The notes below the pieces were generated by a model, which had not been told where the DNA came from, ran no database searches, and was given only the letters and a program-made list of their open reading frames with translations. Shown here in pieces: positions 50,787-58,512 of a stretch of 64,000 nucleotides of DNA. The DNA is taken from assembly GCA_038252255.1 (NCBI GenBank), contig JBBSAM010000016.1:38385-102384 (forward strand), written 5' to 3'. A program made the position numbers and the translations under genes. Source of the DNA: Chersky-806 sp038252255 (lineage in GTDB: Bacteria; Actinomycetota; Acidimicrobiia; IMCC26256; JAENVU01). Every line of letters starts with the position of its first letter. Position 1 is the first letter of the stretch.

Positions 50787-52186
50787 TGGAAACGAATCGC
50801 CCGCAGCACACGTACGACGTCGACCGCCTCGACGACTTGGCGCAGCGTCACCTCTGGATGCACTTCAGCCGGCTCGGCGCATTCTCGGATGCCACCGAGG
50901 TTCCGATCATGGCGGAGGGGAACGGCTGCTACCTCTGGGACGCGCGCGGGAACAAGTACCTCGACGCGTTGTCGGGCCTGTTCACGGTGCAGCTCGGCCA
51001 CGGCCGGCCCGACCTCGCGGAGACCGCGCGGCGGCAGGCGGAGACGCTCGAGTACTTCCCGATCTGGAGCTACGCGCATCCGCCGGCGATCGAGCTGGCG
51101 GCCAAGCTGGCCGAGCTCGCGCCCGGCGACCTGAACCGCGTCTTCTTCACCACCGGCGGCTCCGAGGCCGTGGAATCGGCGTGGAAGCTGGCCCGGCAGT
51201 ACTTCCGCGCCATCGGTCAACCCGAGCGCTACAAGGTCATCGCGCGGGAGACCGCGTACCACGGCACCACGATGGGGGCACTGGCGATCACCGGGGTACC
51301 GGCCTTGCGCGAGCCGTTCGAGCCGCTGACGCCGGGCACCTCGCACGCGATGAACACGAACCGCTTCCGTCACCCGCTCGAGGACGAAGAGGCGGCGTTC
51401 ATGGGTGTCGCGACGGACGCCATCGAGCAACGGATCCTCGCCGAAGGCCCGGAGACGGTGGCCGCGGTGTTCCTCGAGCCGGTGCAGAACGCGGGTGGTT
51501 GCTTCGTCCCACCCGCGGGCTACTTCCAGCGCGTGCGCGAGATCTGCGACAAGTACGGGGTGCTGCTCGTCTCCGACGAGGTCATCTGTGCGTTCGGCCG
51601 GCTCGGCACGATGTTCGGTGCACAGCGGTACGACTACCTGCCGGACATGATCACCGCGGCCAAGGGCCTGACGAGCGGGTACTCGCCGCTGGGCGCGGTC
51701 ATCTGTCGCGACTTCCTCGCCGAGCCGTTCCTGTCCGGCGCGGCGAGCTTCCTGCACGGCATCACGTTCGGTGGGCACCCCGTGAGCTGCGCGGTCGGTC
51801 TGCGGAACCTCGAGCTGTTCGAGGAGGAGAACATCCTCGAGCACGTGCAGGCCAACGAGGCCGAGCTCCGGAACCGGATCGAGAGCCTGCGGGACGTGCC
51901 GATCGTCGGCGACGTGCGGGGCGCCGGCTACTTCCTCGCCCTCGAGCTGGTGGCAGATCCGGACACCCGGGCCCGGTTCACGAAGCAACAAGGCGAGGAG
52001 CTGCTGCGTGGCTTCATCTCACCGCGGCTGTACGAAGCCGGCTTGATCTGCCGCACCGACGACCGGGGCGACCCGGTGGTGCAGCTGTCGCCGCCGCTGA
52101 TCGCGGGACCCGAGGAGTTCGAGATCATCGAGACGACCCTGCGCACCTGCCTGACCGAGGCCTGGAAGCGGATGCCGGCCGCGTGA
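50771..52186 (+). CDS. Putrescine/omega-amine:pyruvate class III aminotransferase
   Basis: A 471-residue (or 466 if the GTG at 50786 is used) class III aminotransferase. It has HLWMHFSRLGAFSDATEVPI, typical of SpuC-type putrescine- and related omega-amine:pyruvate enzymes, FFTTGGSEAVESAWKLARQY, ETAYHGTTMGALAITG, VSDEVICAFGRLGTMFGAQ and the PLP lysine in ITAAKGLTSGYSPLG. The ATG lies within the end of the Lrp gene; GTG at 50786 overlaps its stop as TAGTG. Its stop overlaps alanine dehydrogenase by GTGA. Coupling predicts that alanine formed in transamination is recycled to pyruvate. Confidence 0.88.
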   Translation: MGYPIVETNRPQHTYDVDRLDDLAQRHLWMHFSRLGAFSDATEVPIMAEGNGCYLWDARGNKYLDALSGLFTVQLGHGRPDLAETARRQAETLEYFPIWSYAHPPAIELAAKLAELAPGDLNRVFFTTGGSEAVESAWKLARQYFRAIGQPERYKVIARETAYHGTTMGALAITGVPALREPFEPLTPGTSHAMNTNRFRHPLEDEEAAFMGVATDAIEQRILAEGPETVAAVFLEPVQNAGGCFVPPAGYFQRVREICDKYGVLLVSDEVICAFGRLGTMFGAQRYDYLPDMITAAKGLTSGYSPLGAVICRDFLAEPFLSGAASFLHGITFGGHPVSCAVGLRNLELFEEENILEHVQANEAELRNRIESLRDVPIVGDVRGAGYFLALELVADPDTRARFTKQQGEELLRGFISPRLYEAGLICRTDDRGDPVVQLSPPLIAGPEEFEIIETTLRTCLTEAWKRMPAA

Positions 52187-53310
52187 GCGCGCTCGTCGTC
52201 GGCATCCCGCGCGAGATCAAGGAGGGCGAGCACCGCGTCGCCATCACTCCGGACGGCGTGCACGAGCTGACGGCGCACGGCGTCTCGGTCCTCGTCGAGC
52301 ACGACGCCGGCGTCGACTCCGCGATCGGCGACGACGAGTACGCAGCGGCCGGAGCAGAGATGGTCACCGCCGCGGCGGACGTCTGGAACCGCGCCGGGAT
52401 GGTGCTGAAGGTGAAGGAGCCGCAGGAATCGGAGCTCGGGTACCTGCGGCCCGGGCTCGTCCTCTTCACCTACCTCCACCTGGCCGCGTACCCGGCGGTC
52501 GCGGACGCGCTGCTCGAGCACCACGTGACGGGCATCGCGTACGAGACCGTGCAGCCGGCCGACGGGTCGCTCCCGCTCCTCGCACCGATGAGCGAGGTTG
52601 CGGGCCGCATGGCGACGCAGGTTGGTGCGCGCTTCCTCGAGCGCGAGCTCGGCGGCCGCGGCGTGCTGCTCGGCGGTGTACCCGGTGTGCGCCCGGCCCG
52701 GGTGGTGGTGCTCGGTGCGGGCAACGTCGGTTGGAACTCGGCGTGGATCGCGCAGGGCATGGAAGCCGAGGTGCTCCTGCTCGACAAGAACCTCGATCGG
52801 CTGCGGTGGGTGGACCAGATCCACCAGGGCCGCATCGTGACGCTCGCCAGCAACCGCGGCGCAGTGGCGCGCGCGGTGGCCGACGCCGACCTCGTCATCG
52901 GCGCGGTGCTCGTCCCGGCCGGGCGCGCGCCGGTGGTCGTGACCGACGAGATGGTGCGGTCGATGAAGCAGGGTGCAGTCATCGTCGACGTCGCGGTGGA
53001 CCAAGGGGGCTGCGTCGCGACGACCCACGAGACGACGCATTCGGATCCCGTCTACGAGGTCCACGGCGTCCTGCACTATGCAGTGGGCAACATGCCGGGC
53101 GCGGTGCCGTTCACCTCCACCTACGCGCTGACGAACGCGACCCTTCCGTACGCGCTGACCCTGGCCGTGCATGGCGTCGTCGATGCGATCGCCGGGGACG
53201 GTGCACTGCGCAACGGCGTGAACACCGTCGACGGGGCGATCACCCACCCGATCGTGGCCGAGGCCCTGCACCAGCCGAACGTCCCGCTCGAGAGAGCCCT
53301 CGCCAGCTAG
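52183..53310 (+). CDS. ald: Alanine dehydrogenase
   Basis: NAD-dependent oxidative deamination of L-alanine to pyruvate and ammonia. The GTG at 52183 overlaps the aminotransferase stop and gives 375 residues (family about 370). Features are VGIPREIKEGEHRVAITPDGV, VLKVKEPQ, APMSEVAGRMA, the NAD fold VVVLGAGNVGWNSAWIA, VDVAVDQGGC and the C-terminal VGNMPGAVPFTSTYALTNAT. It is the last gene of the lrp operon and is followed by a series of hairpin repeats. Confidence 0.95.
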   Translation: MSALVVGIPREIKEGEHRVAITPDGVHELTAHGVSVLVEHDAGVDSAIGDDEYAAAGAEMVTAAADVWNRAGMVLKVKEPQESELGYLRPGLVLFTYLHLAAYPAVADALLEHHVTGIAYETVQPADGSLPLLAPMSEVAGRMATQVGARFLERELGGRGVLLGGVPGVRPARVVVLGAGNVGWNSAWIAQGMEAEVLLLDKNLDRLRWVDQIHQGRIVTLASNRGAVARAVADADLVIGAVLVPAGRAPVVVTDEMVRSMKQGAVIVDVAVDQGGCVATTHETTHSDPVYEVHGVLHYAVGNMPGAVPFTSTYALTNATLPYALTLAVHGVVDAIAGDGALRNGVNTVDGAITHPIVAEALHQPNVPLERALAS

Positions 53311-53433
53311 CCGCCGGAGGGCCCCGAACAGGCGACGGTCAGACCATTCGCCCTCCGGAGATCTCGGGAGAGCCGCCGGAGGGCCCCGAAAAGACGACGG
53401 TCAGACCGTTCGCCCTCCGGAGGTCTTGGGAGA
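53310..53433. repeat. Two tandem 62-bp units, each a hairpin
   Basis: Unit 1 is 53310-53371 and unit 2 is 53372-53433; they differ at about 5 of 62 positions. Each has a 9-bp perfect inverted repeat CCGGAGGGC/GCCCTCCGG (53314-53322 with 53350-53358; 53376-53384 with 53412-53420). All differences lie outside the stems, which suggests the stems are kept. The block starts on the last base of the ald stop codon, so it may end or stabilise that transcript. Confidence 0.8.
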
Positions 53434-53641
53434 GCAGGTCCGAGGGGCGGTCGGGCCGACCGGGGGGAGAGGCAGGCCCGACCACCACTCGAGTGGACCG
53501 TGCAAACCAATCCTGGCGGGGGCAGGTCACGGGCCCGCGACGGCTCCGTGAACGGAGCGAGAACGGATACCGCGCCCGGATCCTCCCGAGTGCAAGCTTC
53601 AGAGAACCGTCATTCGAGCGAGCAGACCGGTCAGGGGTGCC
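53434..53641. other. 208-bp gap with one more hairpin
   Basis: Between the 62-bp repeats and csrA I see one further 9-bp inverted repeat, GGTCGGGCC (53449-53457) with GGCCCGACC (53475-53483). Nothing gene-like is supported. The region ends at the csrA 3' end. Confidence 0.6.
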
Positions 53642-53824
53642 TCAGCCGGACGGGGGCACTTCGCTCTCGTGCAGCGCCTCGAACACCTCTTCGCGGTGTA
53701 CTTCAACCTCGCGCGGAGCCTTGATGCCGATACGCACTTGCTCTCCACGCACCTCGAGCACGGTCACCACGATGTCACGCCCGATCATGATGCTCTGGTT
53801 GGACCGCCGTGTGAGCACGAGCAA
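53642..53824 (-). CDS. csrA: CsrA-family translational regulator (TTG start)
   Basis: CsrA binds GGA motifs in mRNA leaders and usually represses translation. The TTG at 53824 follows GGAAGGAG with a 7-nt spacer. It gives 60 residues beginning MLVLTRRSNQSIMIG, the exact family start; longer frames carry unrelated residues. The key RNA-binding Arg is at position 44 (VHREEVF), and R6/R7 are also kept. Its own ribosome site contains two GGA triplets, allowing self-control. No FliW or flagellar gene is next to it. A LuxR-type gene precedes it by about 110 bp. Confidence 0.93.
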   Translation of the reverse strand: MLVLTRRSNQSIMIGRDIVVTVLEVRGEQVRIGIKAPREVEVHREEVFEALHESEVPPSG

Positions 53825-53933
53825 ACCGGGAACTCCTTCCGTGGAAACACACGCTGCCCTCATAGCCAGCCTATTGCCGGCCGCCCTGGGTTCCGCGGAT
53901 GTCGAGACGACCGAAGGTTCCGGTATCACCTAT

Positions 53934-54560
53934 TTACAGCAGACCGTTTGCTACCGCGCGTCCCAATGCTTCGTTGCGGTTCTTCGCGCCGAGCTTGGCG
54001 TAGATGTGGGCGAGATGGGTCTTCACGGTCGGCAGCGACACGTACAACGAGGAGGCGATCTCCCGGTTGGAGTGACCGTTCGACAACAGCACCAGCACCT
54101 CCCGTTCGCGGGCGGTGAGGGAGTTGGGCTCGACCGGCTCGTCGTCGACGGTGATGTCGACCACGAGCACGCCCGGGTCGATCACGCGCTCACCTCGGCG
54201 CGCCCGTTGGGCCGCGCTGACGAGGTCGGCGGCCGCGATCGTCCGCGGTACGAGGGCGTCGACGCTGAGACTGAGCAGCTCGGCGATCGCGTCCGGGGTC
54301 GCGCGACCGATCATGACGACGATCCGCGGCGGGTCGGGACGGCTCGCGAGCCGCCGGACGAGCTCCCCGATCGGCAGACCGGGAAGGGTACCGACCACCA
54401 CGATCCCGGCTCGGTGCGCTTCGACCAGATCGGCGACCTCGGAGCCGACCCCGGCTTCGGCGGCGACGTCGAATCCCCCGGCCGAGAGCGTGGCCGCGAC
54501 GCCGGCGCGAAACAGCGGCGTGCCGTCCACGACGACGGCGATCGGGAGCTCCGGGGCCAT
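53934..54560 (-). CDS. LuxR-type response regulator with degenerate receiver
   Basis: A 208-residue regulator. The N-terminal receiver-like domain (about 5-120) has the D12 acidic start (VVVDGTPLFRAG). At the place of the phosphorylated Asp it reads VVVGTLPGLP with Gly57, so it cannot be phosphorylated there. The C-terminal LuxR helix-turn-helix is complete (LTAREREVLVLLSNGHSNRE, then IASSLYVSLPTVKTHL, about 147-190). ATG start. It lies between csrA and tRNA-Lys. No sensor kinase is next to it, in keeping with a phosphorylation-independent regulator. Confidence 0.9.
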   Translation of the reverse strand: MAPELPIAVVVDGTPLFRAGVAATLSAGGFDVAAEAGVGSEVADLVEAHRAGIVVVGTLPGLPIGELVRRLASRPDPPRIVVMIGRATPDAIAELLSLSVDALVPRTIAAADLVSAAQRARRGERVIDPGVLVVDITVDDEPVEPNSLTAREREVLVLLSNGHSNREIASSLYVSLPTVKTHLAHIYAKLGAKNRNEALGRAVANGLL

Positions 54561-54612
54561 CGCGCGGATCGTAGCGGCGCGCGGTCGTCGCCCCGCGGTG
54601 CCGCGTTCCTGG

Positions 54613-54685
54613 TGGGCCGCCAGGGACTCGAACCCTGAACCAACGGGTTAAAAGCCCGGTGCTCTACCTGTTGAGCTAGCGACCC
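54613..54685 (-). tRNA. tRNA-Lys (TTT)
   Basis: On the minus strand a 73-nt cloverleaf runs GGGTCGC ... GCGGCCC with discriminator A. The 7-bp acceptor pairs with one T-G. The D stem GCTC/GAGC, anticodon loop CTTTTAA (anticodon TTT) and T arm CAGGG-TTCGAGT-CCCTG are all present. The anticodon stem has one C-U mismatch at its outer pair. No CCA is encoded. It stands alone upstream of the LuxR-type gene. Confidence 0.95.
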
Positions 54686-54728
54686 CGCACTGCAAGGTAA
54701 CGCACGACGAACCGGCGGGCCCGAGGCT

Positions 54729-55502
54729 CTACTTCGGGTCGAAGCGGATGGCGCCGTCGATGCGGACGACGTGGCCATTGATGTAGCCGTTCGTCGCGAG
54801 GGTCTCGACGAGGGCCGCGAACTCCTCGGGCTTGCCGAGGCGGCGCGGGAACGGCACCTTCGCCTCGAAGGCCGCCAGCATCTCGGGCGGCGCCATGCCC
54901 CAGGCCTCGGTGCGGATGGTGCCCGGCGCGATCGCGTTCACCCGGATCCCACGGGACGCGAGGTCGCGGGCCGCGATCAGCGTCATCCCGATGATGCCGG
55001 CCTTGGCCGAGCCGTAGGCGACCTGGCCGATCTGGCCCTCGTAGCCGGCGATCGAGGCCACGAACACGATCGCGCCGCGCTCACCGTCGTCGGTGACCGG
55101 CTCCTGCGCCGCCATCGCTGCTGCGCAGAGCCGGGCGCTGTTGAACGACCCGACCAGGTTCAGCTGGATCGTGTCGACGAACAGGTCGAGATCGTGCGGC
55201 ACGTCGCCACGATTCAGGGTCCGCTCCACCCCGCGCGCGCCGCCCGCGCAGGCGACGAGGAGACGCAGTCCCCCGAGCTCGGTGGCGGCAGCGATCGCCC
55301 GCTGCGTGTCGTCCTCCGAGAGCACGTCACCGGACACGAACGTGGCGCGCGGACCGAGCTCGGCCGCCAACGACTCGCCCTTGGTCGCGTCGCGGTCGAA
55401 CACGACGACGCCGGCGCCCCGGGCGTGAAGGTGGCGGACGGTCGCGGCGCCGAGTCCGGACGCGCCGCCGGTGACGAGTGCGGTTGACGTTGCGAGGTCC
55501 AT
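54729..55502 (-). CDS. SDR, 3-hydroxyacyl-CoA dehydrogenase type II-like
   Basis: A 257-residue SDR. ATG at 55502 starts MDLATSTALVTGGASGLGAAT; a longer frame upstream is low-complexity. It shows VVFDRDATKGE, VACAGGARGV, IVFVASIAGYEGQIGQ, YGSAKAG, and APGTIRTEAWGMAPPEML, which resembles the HSD17B10/type II 3-hydroxyacyl-CoA dehydrogenase group. It would oxidise 3-hydroxyacyl-CoA in beta-oxidation. It diverges from murJ by 133 bp. There is no operon partner. Confidence 0.88.
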   Translation of the reverse strand: MDLATSTALVTGGASGLGAATVRHLHARGAGVVVFDRDATKGESLAAELGPRATFVSGDVLSEDDTQRAIAAATELGGLRLLVACAGGARGVERTLNRGDVPHDLDLFVDTIQLNLVGSFNSARLCAAAMAAQEPVTDDGERGAIVFVASIAGYEGQIGQVAYGSAKAGIIGMTLIAARDLASRGIRVNAIAPGTIRTEAWGMAPPEMLAAFEAKVPFPRRLGKPEEFAALVETLATNGYINGHVVRIDGAIRFDPK

Positions 55503-55635
55503 CGTCCTGCTTTCCCGGTCGAGGTTTTCGGCTCCGTGGCGGCGCGGTGGATTCCGGCCGCCGAGATCATGCCAGCGGCGGGGCCCCGGCTCCGATCCCT
55601 GCTCTCGTAGGCTGGATTTTGGAAAGGGCCATGCC

Positions 55636-57243
55636 TTGGCAACGACATCCAGCGACGGGGTGACACGAGCGGCGACCCGTATGGGCGCCGCTACGTTGGT
55701 GTCGCGCAGCATCGGGTTCACCCGCGTCTGGATGATCGCGACGGTCCTCGGGACCACGTATCTCGGCAACACCTACCAGGGCTCGAGCTCGGTATCGAAC
55801 GTCCTGTTCGAGCTGCTGGCCGCGGGCGCGCTCTCGGCGGTGCTCGTGCCCACGTTCGTCGAGCACCTGGACCTGGGCGACGACGCGGAGGCGGAACGCC
55901 TCGCCTCGGGGATCCTGGGCGTCGCGCTGGTCGCCATGGCGGTCGTGACGCTGGTCGGGCTGGTGGCGACACCCCAGATCGCGCAGGTCCTCACCGCCAA
56001 GGCCCCGGACCCGCACATCGCTGCGCAGCAAGAGAGCCTGACGACCTTCTTCCTCTACTTCTTCATCCCTCAAGTGATTCTCTACGCGTGGGGAACCGTC
56101 TCCACCGCGGTGCTCTACGCCAAGCGCCGCTTCGCGATCGCGGCCATCGCCCCGGTCGCGAACACGTTCACCGTCGTGATCTCGCTCGTCGTGTTCTGGG
56201 TCCTCCACGGGACCGGTGGCACCCTCGACCTCACACTGACCGAGAAGCTCGTGCTCGCGATCGGAGCGACCGCGGGTGTCTTCGGCTTCGTCGCGCTGCC
56301 GGCCGTCGCCCTGCACCGGACGGGATTCCGGCTCCGCCCGCGGCTGCGCGCGCGTGACGAGCGGTTGAAGCGGCTCATGCACCTCTCGAGCTGGGCCGTG
56401 CTCCAGCACGCCGGGATCGGGATCCTCCTCGGCGCGTCGATCATCATGGGCAACGGCGTCGCGGGGGGTGTGGTCGCCTATCAGTTCGCGTTCGTCTGCT
56501 TCCTCGCACCGTATGCGATCCTCGCCCACCCGGTGCAGACGACGATCCTGCCCGTGCTCACCCTCGACGCCCGGCGTGGCGACAACGCGGCGTTCGCGGT
56601 CAGCGTGCGTAGCTCACTCGACCGGCTGGCGATCCTCGTGGTGCCCGTCTCTGCCGCGTTCGTCGCGCTCGCCGTCCCCGCGATGCGAGCCATCACGCTC
56701 CACAACGACGCGAGCATCGAGCTGCTCGCCGCGGCACTCGCGTCGCTCGGAATCGGGCTCCTCCCCTACAGCGTGTTCCTCCTCTTCGCCCGGGCGCTCT
56801 ACGCGCTCGGAGACAGCAAGACCCCGGCCGTCACCGCGCTCGTCACTGCGTGCCTCGGCGCCACCTTCATGGCCGTCGGCGTCAACGCCACGAACGGCAG
56901 CACCCGAGTCCTCATGCTCGGGCTCGGGCACACCCTCGCGTATCTGATCGGCGCGCTGATCCTGGGCGTGGTGCTCACGAGGCGGCTGGGGCACCCGCTC
57001 TTCCCGAAGGCACTCCTCGTCACCGCAGTGACCTCCATCGTTCTCGGCTCTGCCGCATGGGGGCTCTTCCGCGTGATCGGGCCGACGGGTCGCTTCGTCA
57101 CGATCGCGCTGCTCGTGGGCGTGGGCGTGGTGGGCGCCGCGATCTACCTCGGCGTGCTGCGGCTGGCGAAGCTTCAGGGAGTGCCGACGGTGCGCGACGC
57201 CGAGAGCCAGGGCGGCAGCTCCAGCCCGGCCGAGCGCAGCTGA
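55636..57243 (+). CDS. Lipid II flippase MurJ/MviN-like
   Basis: A 535-residue membrane protein with about 14 hydrophobic segments, in the MviN/MurJ superfamily that flips lipid-linked cell-wall precursors. The TTG at 55636 follows GGAAAGG with an 8-nt spacer and begins LATTSSDGVTRAATRMGAAT. Hallmarks are TLVSRSIGFTRVWMIATVLG, SSSVSNVLFELLAAGALSAVLVP, LFARALYALGDSKTPAVTAL and ILAHPVQTTILPVLT. The last 70 bp overlap the convergent sulfotransferase gene. Polysaccharide export is an alternative role. Confidence 0.88.
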   Translation: MATTSSDGVTRAATRMGAATLVSRSIGFTRVWMIATVLGTTYLGNTYQGSSSVSNVLFELLAAGALSAVLVPTFVEHLDLGDDAEAERLASGILGVALVAMAVVTLVGLVATPQIAQVLTAKAPDPHIAAQQESLTTFFLYFFIPQVILYAWGTVSTAVLYAKRRFAIAAIAPVANTFTVVISLVVFWVLHGTGGTLDLTLTEKLVLAIGATAGVFGFVALPAVALHRTGFRLRPRLRARDERLKRLMHLSSWAVLQHAGIGILLGASIIMGNGVAGGVVAYQFAFVCFLAPYAILAHPVQTTILPVLTLDARRGDNAAFAVSVRSSLDRLAILVVPVSAAFVALAVPAMRAITLHNDASIELLAAALASLGIGLLPYSVFLLFARALYALGDSKTPAVTALVTACLGATFMAVGVNATNGSTRVLMLGLGHTLAYLIGALILGVVLTRRLGHPLFPKALLVTAVTSIVLGSAAWGLFRVIGPTGRFVTIALLVGVGVVGAAIYLGVLRLAKLQGVPTVRDAESQGGSSSPAERS

Positions 57244-58097
57244 GCCGCGAGCCTCTCGTTCGGCTCGCGGAACCGCGCCGCGAGCTCGGTCCGTACGTCG
57301 TCGCTCACCTGATTGGCCGCGGCGCGACCGTTGAACCGGAAGTAGATGCGGCGCAGGCGGCGCTTGGCCTTCGGGTGCCGGCGCAGGATCCGTTCGAAAC
57401 GGTCGTTCACACCGAGCGCGAGACGCTGGAACCGCCGGCTCTTGAACGCGGCGGTGACGTTCTCCGCCGCGAGAGCCTCGGCGGGGAGCATGGTCGCGTC
57501 CAACCCGAGCCACGAAACGACTCGCCCGATCACGAGCTCCGGGTCGGCGGTGAGCTCTTCGAACGAAAGGATCCGGAGACGGTCCGGGCCGAACTGCTCG
57601 AGCCAGGCGGGCAGATAGTCGGCGTAGCAGCTGCCACCGACCGCGAAGTAGCACTCGTTGGCAGGGTCGAGGAATCCTTCCGGGCCGAGGGCGTCCGCGC
57701 GGGCGAGGTAGTCCTCGATCGACAGGTCCGCCGGGATCCGCAGGCGCGCCTTCTGATACTGGAAGAACGAGACGGCCCGGCTCACCGGCTCCCGCAACAC
57801 CACGATGATGCGCGGGTCGGAGAGCGTCTGATCGATGAGGCGGGCGAGTGGCGCACCCCCGTAGAAGTACGACGGGGTGGCCTCGAGGTGGGCCCGGGCA
57901 CCCTCGGTGTCGGCGAAGTAGCCCTCGTAGACCGCCGGGGGCTCGACCGGCCGGCCGTAACGGGCGGGGGTGAAGTAGCGCGTCTCCTTGACCGCCGAAG
58001 GCGTGACCTGGGGATGTTCGGACAGCGATACGAACAACGAGGTCGTGCCGGCTTTGTTGACCCCGGCGATGATCACGTTGAGCTCGGGCAGGCTCAC
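57174..58097 (-). CDS. Sulfotransferase (PAPS-dependent)
   Basis: A 307-residue P-loop sulfotransferase. The 5' phosphosulfate loop is AGVNKAGTTSLFVSL (about 10-24). The 3' phosphate region is RIIVVLREPVSRAVSFFQYQ, with Arg and Ser as in the family. It carries sulfate from PAPS to a sugar, lipid or other acceptor. ATG start; its tail overlaps murJ by 70 bp on the opposite strand. The acceptor is unknown, possibly an envelope glycan in view of murJ. Confidence 0.9.
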   Translation of the reverse strand: MSLPELNVIIAGVNKAGTTSLFVSLSEHPQVTPSAVKETRYFTPARYGRPVEPPAVYEGYFADTEGARAHLEATPSYFYGGAPLARLIDQTLSDPRIIVVLREPVSRAVSFFQYQKARLRIPADLSIEDYLARADALGPEGFLDPANECYFAVGGSCYADYLPAWLEQFGPDRLRILSFEELTADPELVIGRVVSWLGLDATMLPAEALAAENVTAAFKSRRFQRLALGVNDRFERILRRHPKAKRRLRRIYFRFNGRAAANQVSDDVRTELAARFREPNERLAAQLRSAGLELPPWLSASRTVGTP

Positions 58098-58202
58098 CGC
58101 GGCGATCGTACGTTGTGGGACCGGAAGGCCGCGGTGTCCGAGACCTTCGGAGATCGCAAATTCCAGGTGGCTGCTACCATGCGCTGCCTCTCAGAGGTGC
58201 GA

Positions 58203-58275
58203 GCCCCCATCGTCTAGTGGCCCAGGACGCCGCCCTTTCAAGGCGGTAACGGGGATTCGAACTCCCCTGGGGGCA
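58203..58275 (+). tRNA. tRNA-Glu (TTC)
   Basis: A 73-nt cloverleaf with acceptor GCCCCCA/TGGGGGC and discriminator A. The anticodon stem is CCGCC/GGCGG with loop CTTTCAA (anticodon TTC), and the T arm is CGGGG-ATTCGAA-CTCCC. First of three tRNAs on the + strand. Glu-tRNA is also the substrate of the hemA product in this window. Confidence 0.95.
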
Positions 58276-58312
58276 CCGGTCACTGTGCGGTTCGCCGCCT
58301 GGTGACACAGCG

Positions 58313-58387
58313 GGTCCTGTGGTGCAGTTTGGAGTGCACGCCGCCCTGTCAAGGCGGAGGCCGCGGGTTCAAATCCCGTCAGGACCG
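58313..58387 (+). tRNA. tRNA-Asp (GTC)
   Basis: A 75-nt cloverleaf with acceptor GGTCCTG/CAGGACC and discriminator G. The anticodon stem is CCGCC/GGCGG, the loop CTGTCAA (anticodon GTC), and the T arm GCGGG-TTCAAAT-CCCGT. It lies 37 bp after tRNA-Glu and shares its anticodon stem sequence. Confidence 0.95.
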
Positions 58388-58415
58388 CCGAGCGAGCGGC
58401 AGCTCGTTCGCAAGA

Positions 58416-58488
58416 GGCCGGGTAGCTCAGTCGGCAGAGCACACGCCTGAAAAGCGTGGGGTCACCGGATCGACGCCGGTCCCGGCCA
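58416..58488 (+). tRNA. tRNA-Phe (GAA), integration site of mobile element
   Basis: A 73-nt cloverleaf with acceptor GGCCGGG/CCCGGCC and discriminator A. The anticodon stem is CACGC/GCGTG with loop CTGAAAA (anticodon GAA, 58449-58451). Its 3' part from 58445 onward is copied exactly at 63858-63902. The gene stays complete because the element supplies or preserves the same 3' sequence. Confidence 0.95.
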
Positions 58489-58489
58489 C
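58445..58489 (+). other. attL: 45-bp direct repeat within tRNA-Phe
   Basis: These 45 bp, from the anticodon stem to just past the acceptor end, are identical to 63858-63902. Flanking bases differ on both sides (C versus G before, C versus G after), so the limits are sharp. This is the usual form of an attachment core for tyrosine integrases that use tRNA genes. Confidence 0.92.
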
Positions 58490-58512
58490 CAGACAAAAGA
58501 GCAGGTCAGCGC

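Noticed and set aside
53310..53433. CRISPR array
   Set aside because: Only two contiguous 62-bp copies without spacers, and no cas genes in the window.
53307..53530. Small - strand open frames over the 62-bp repeats giving repeated Arg/Gly-rich peptides
   Set aside because: They arise only because the DNA unit is repeated; no ribosome site or conserved domain.
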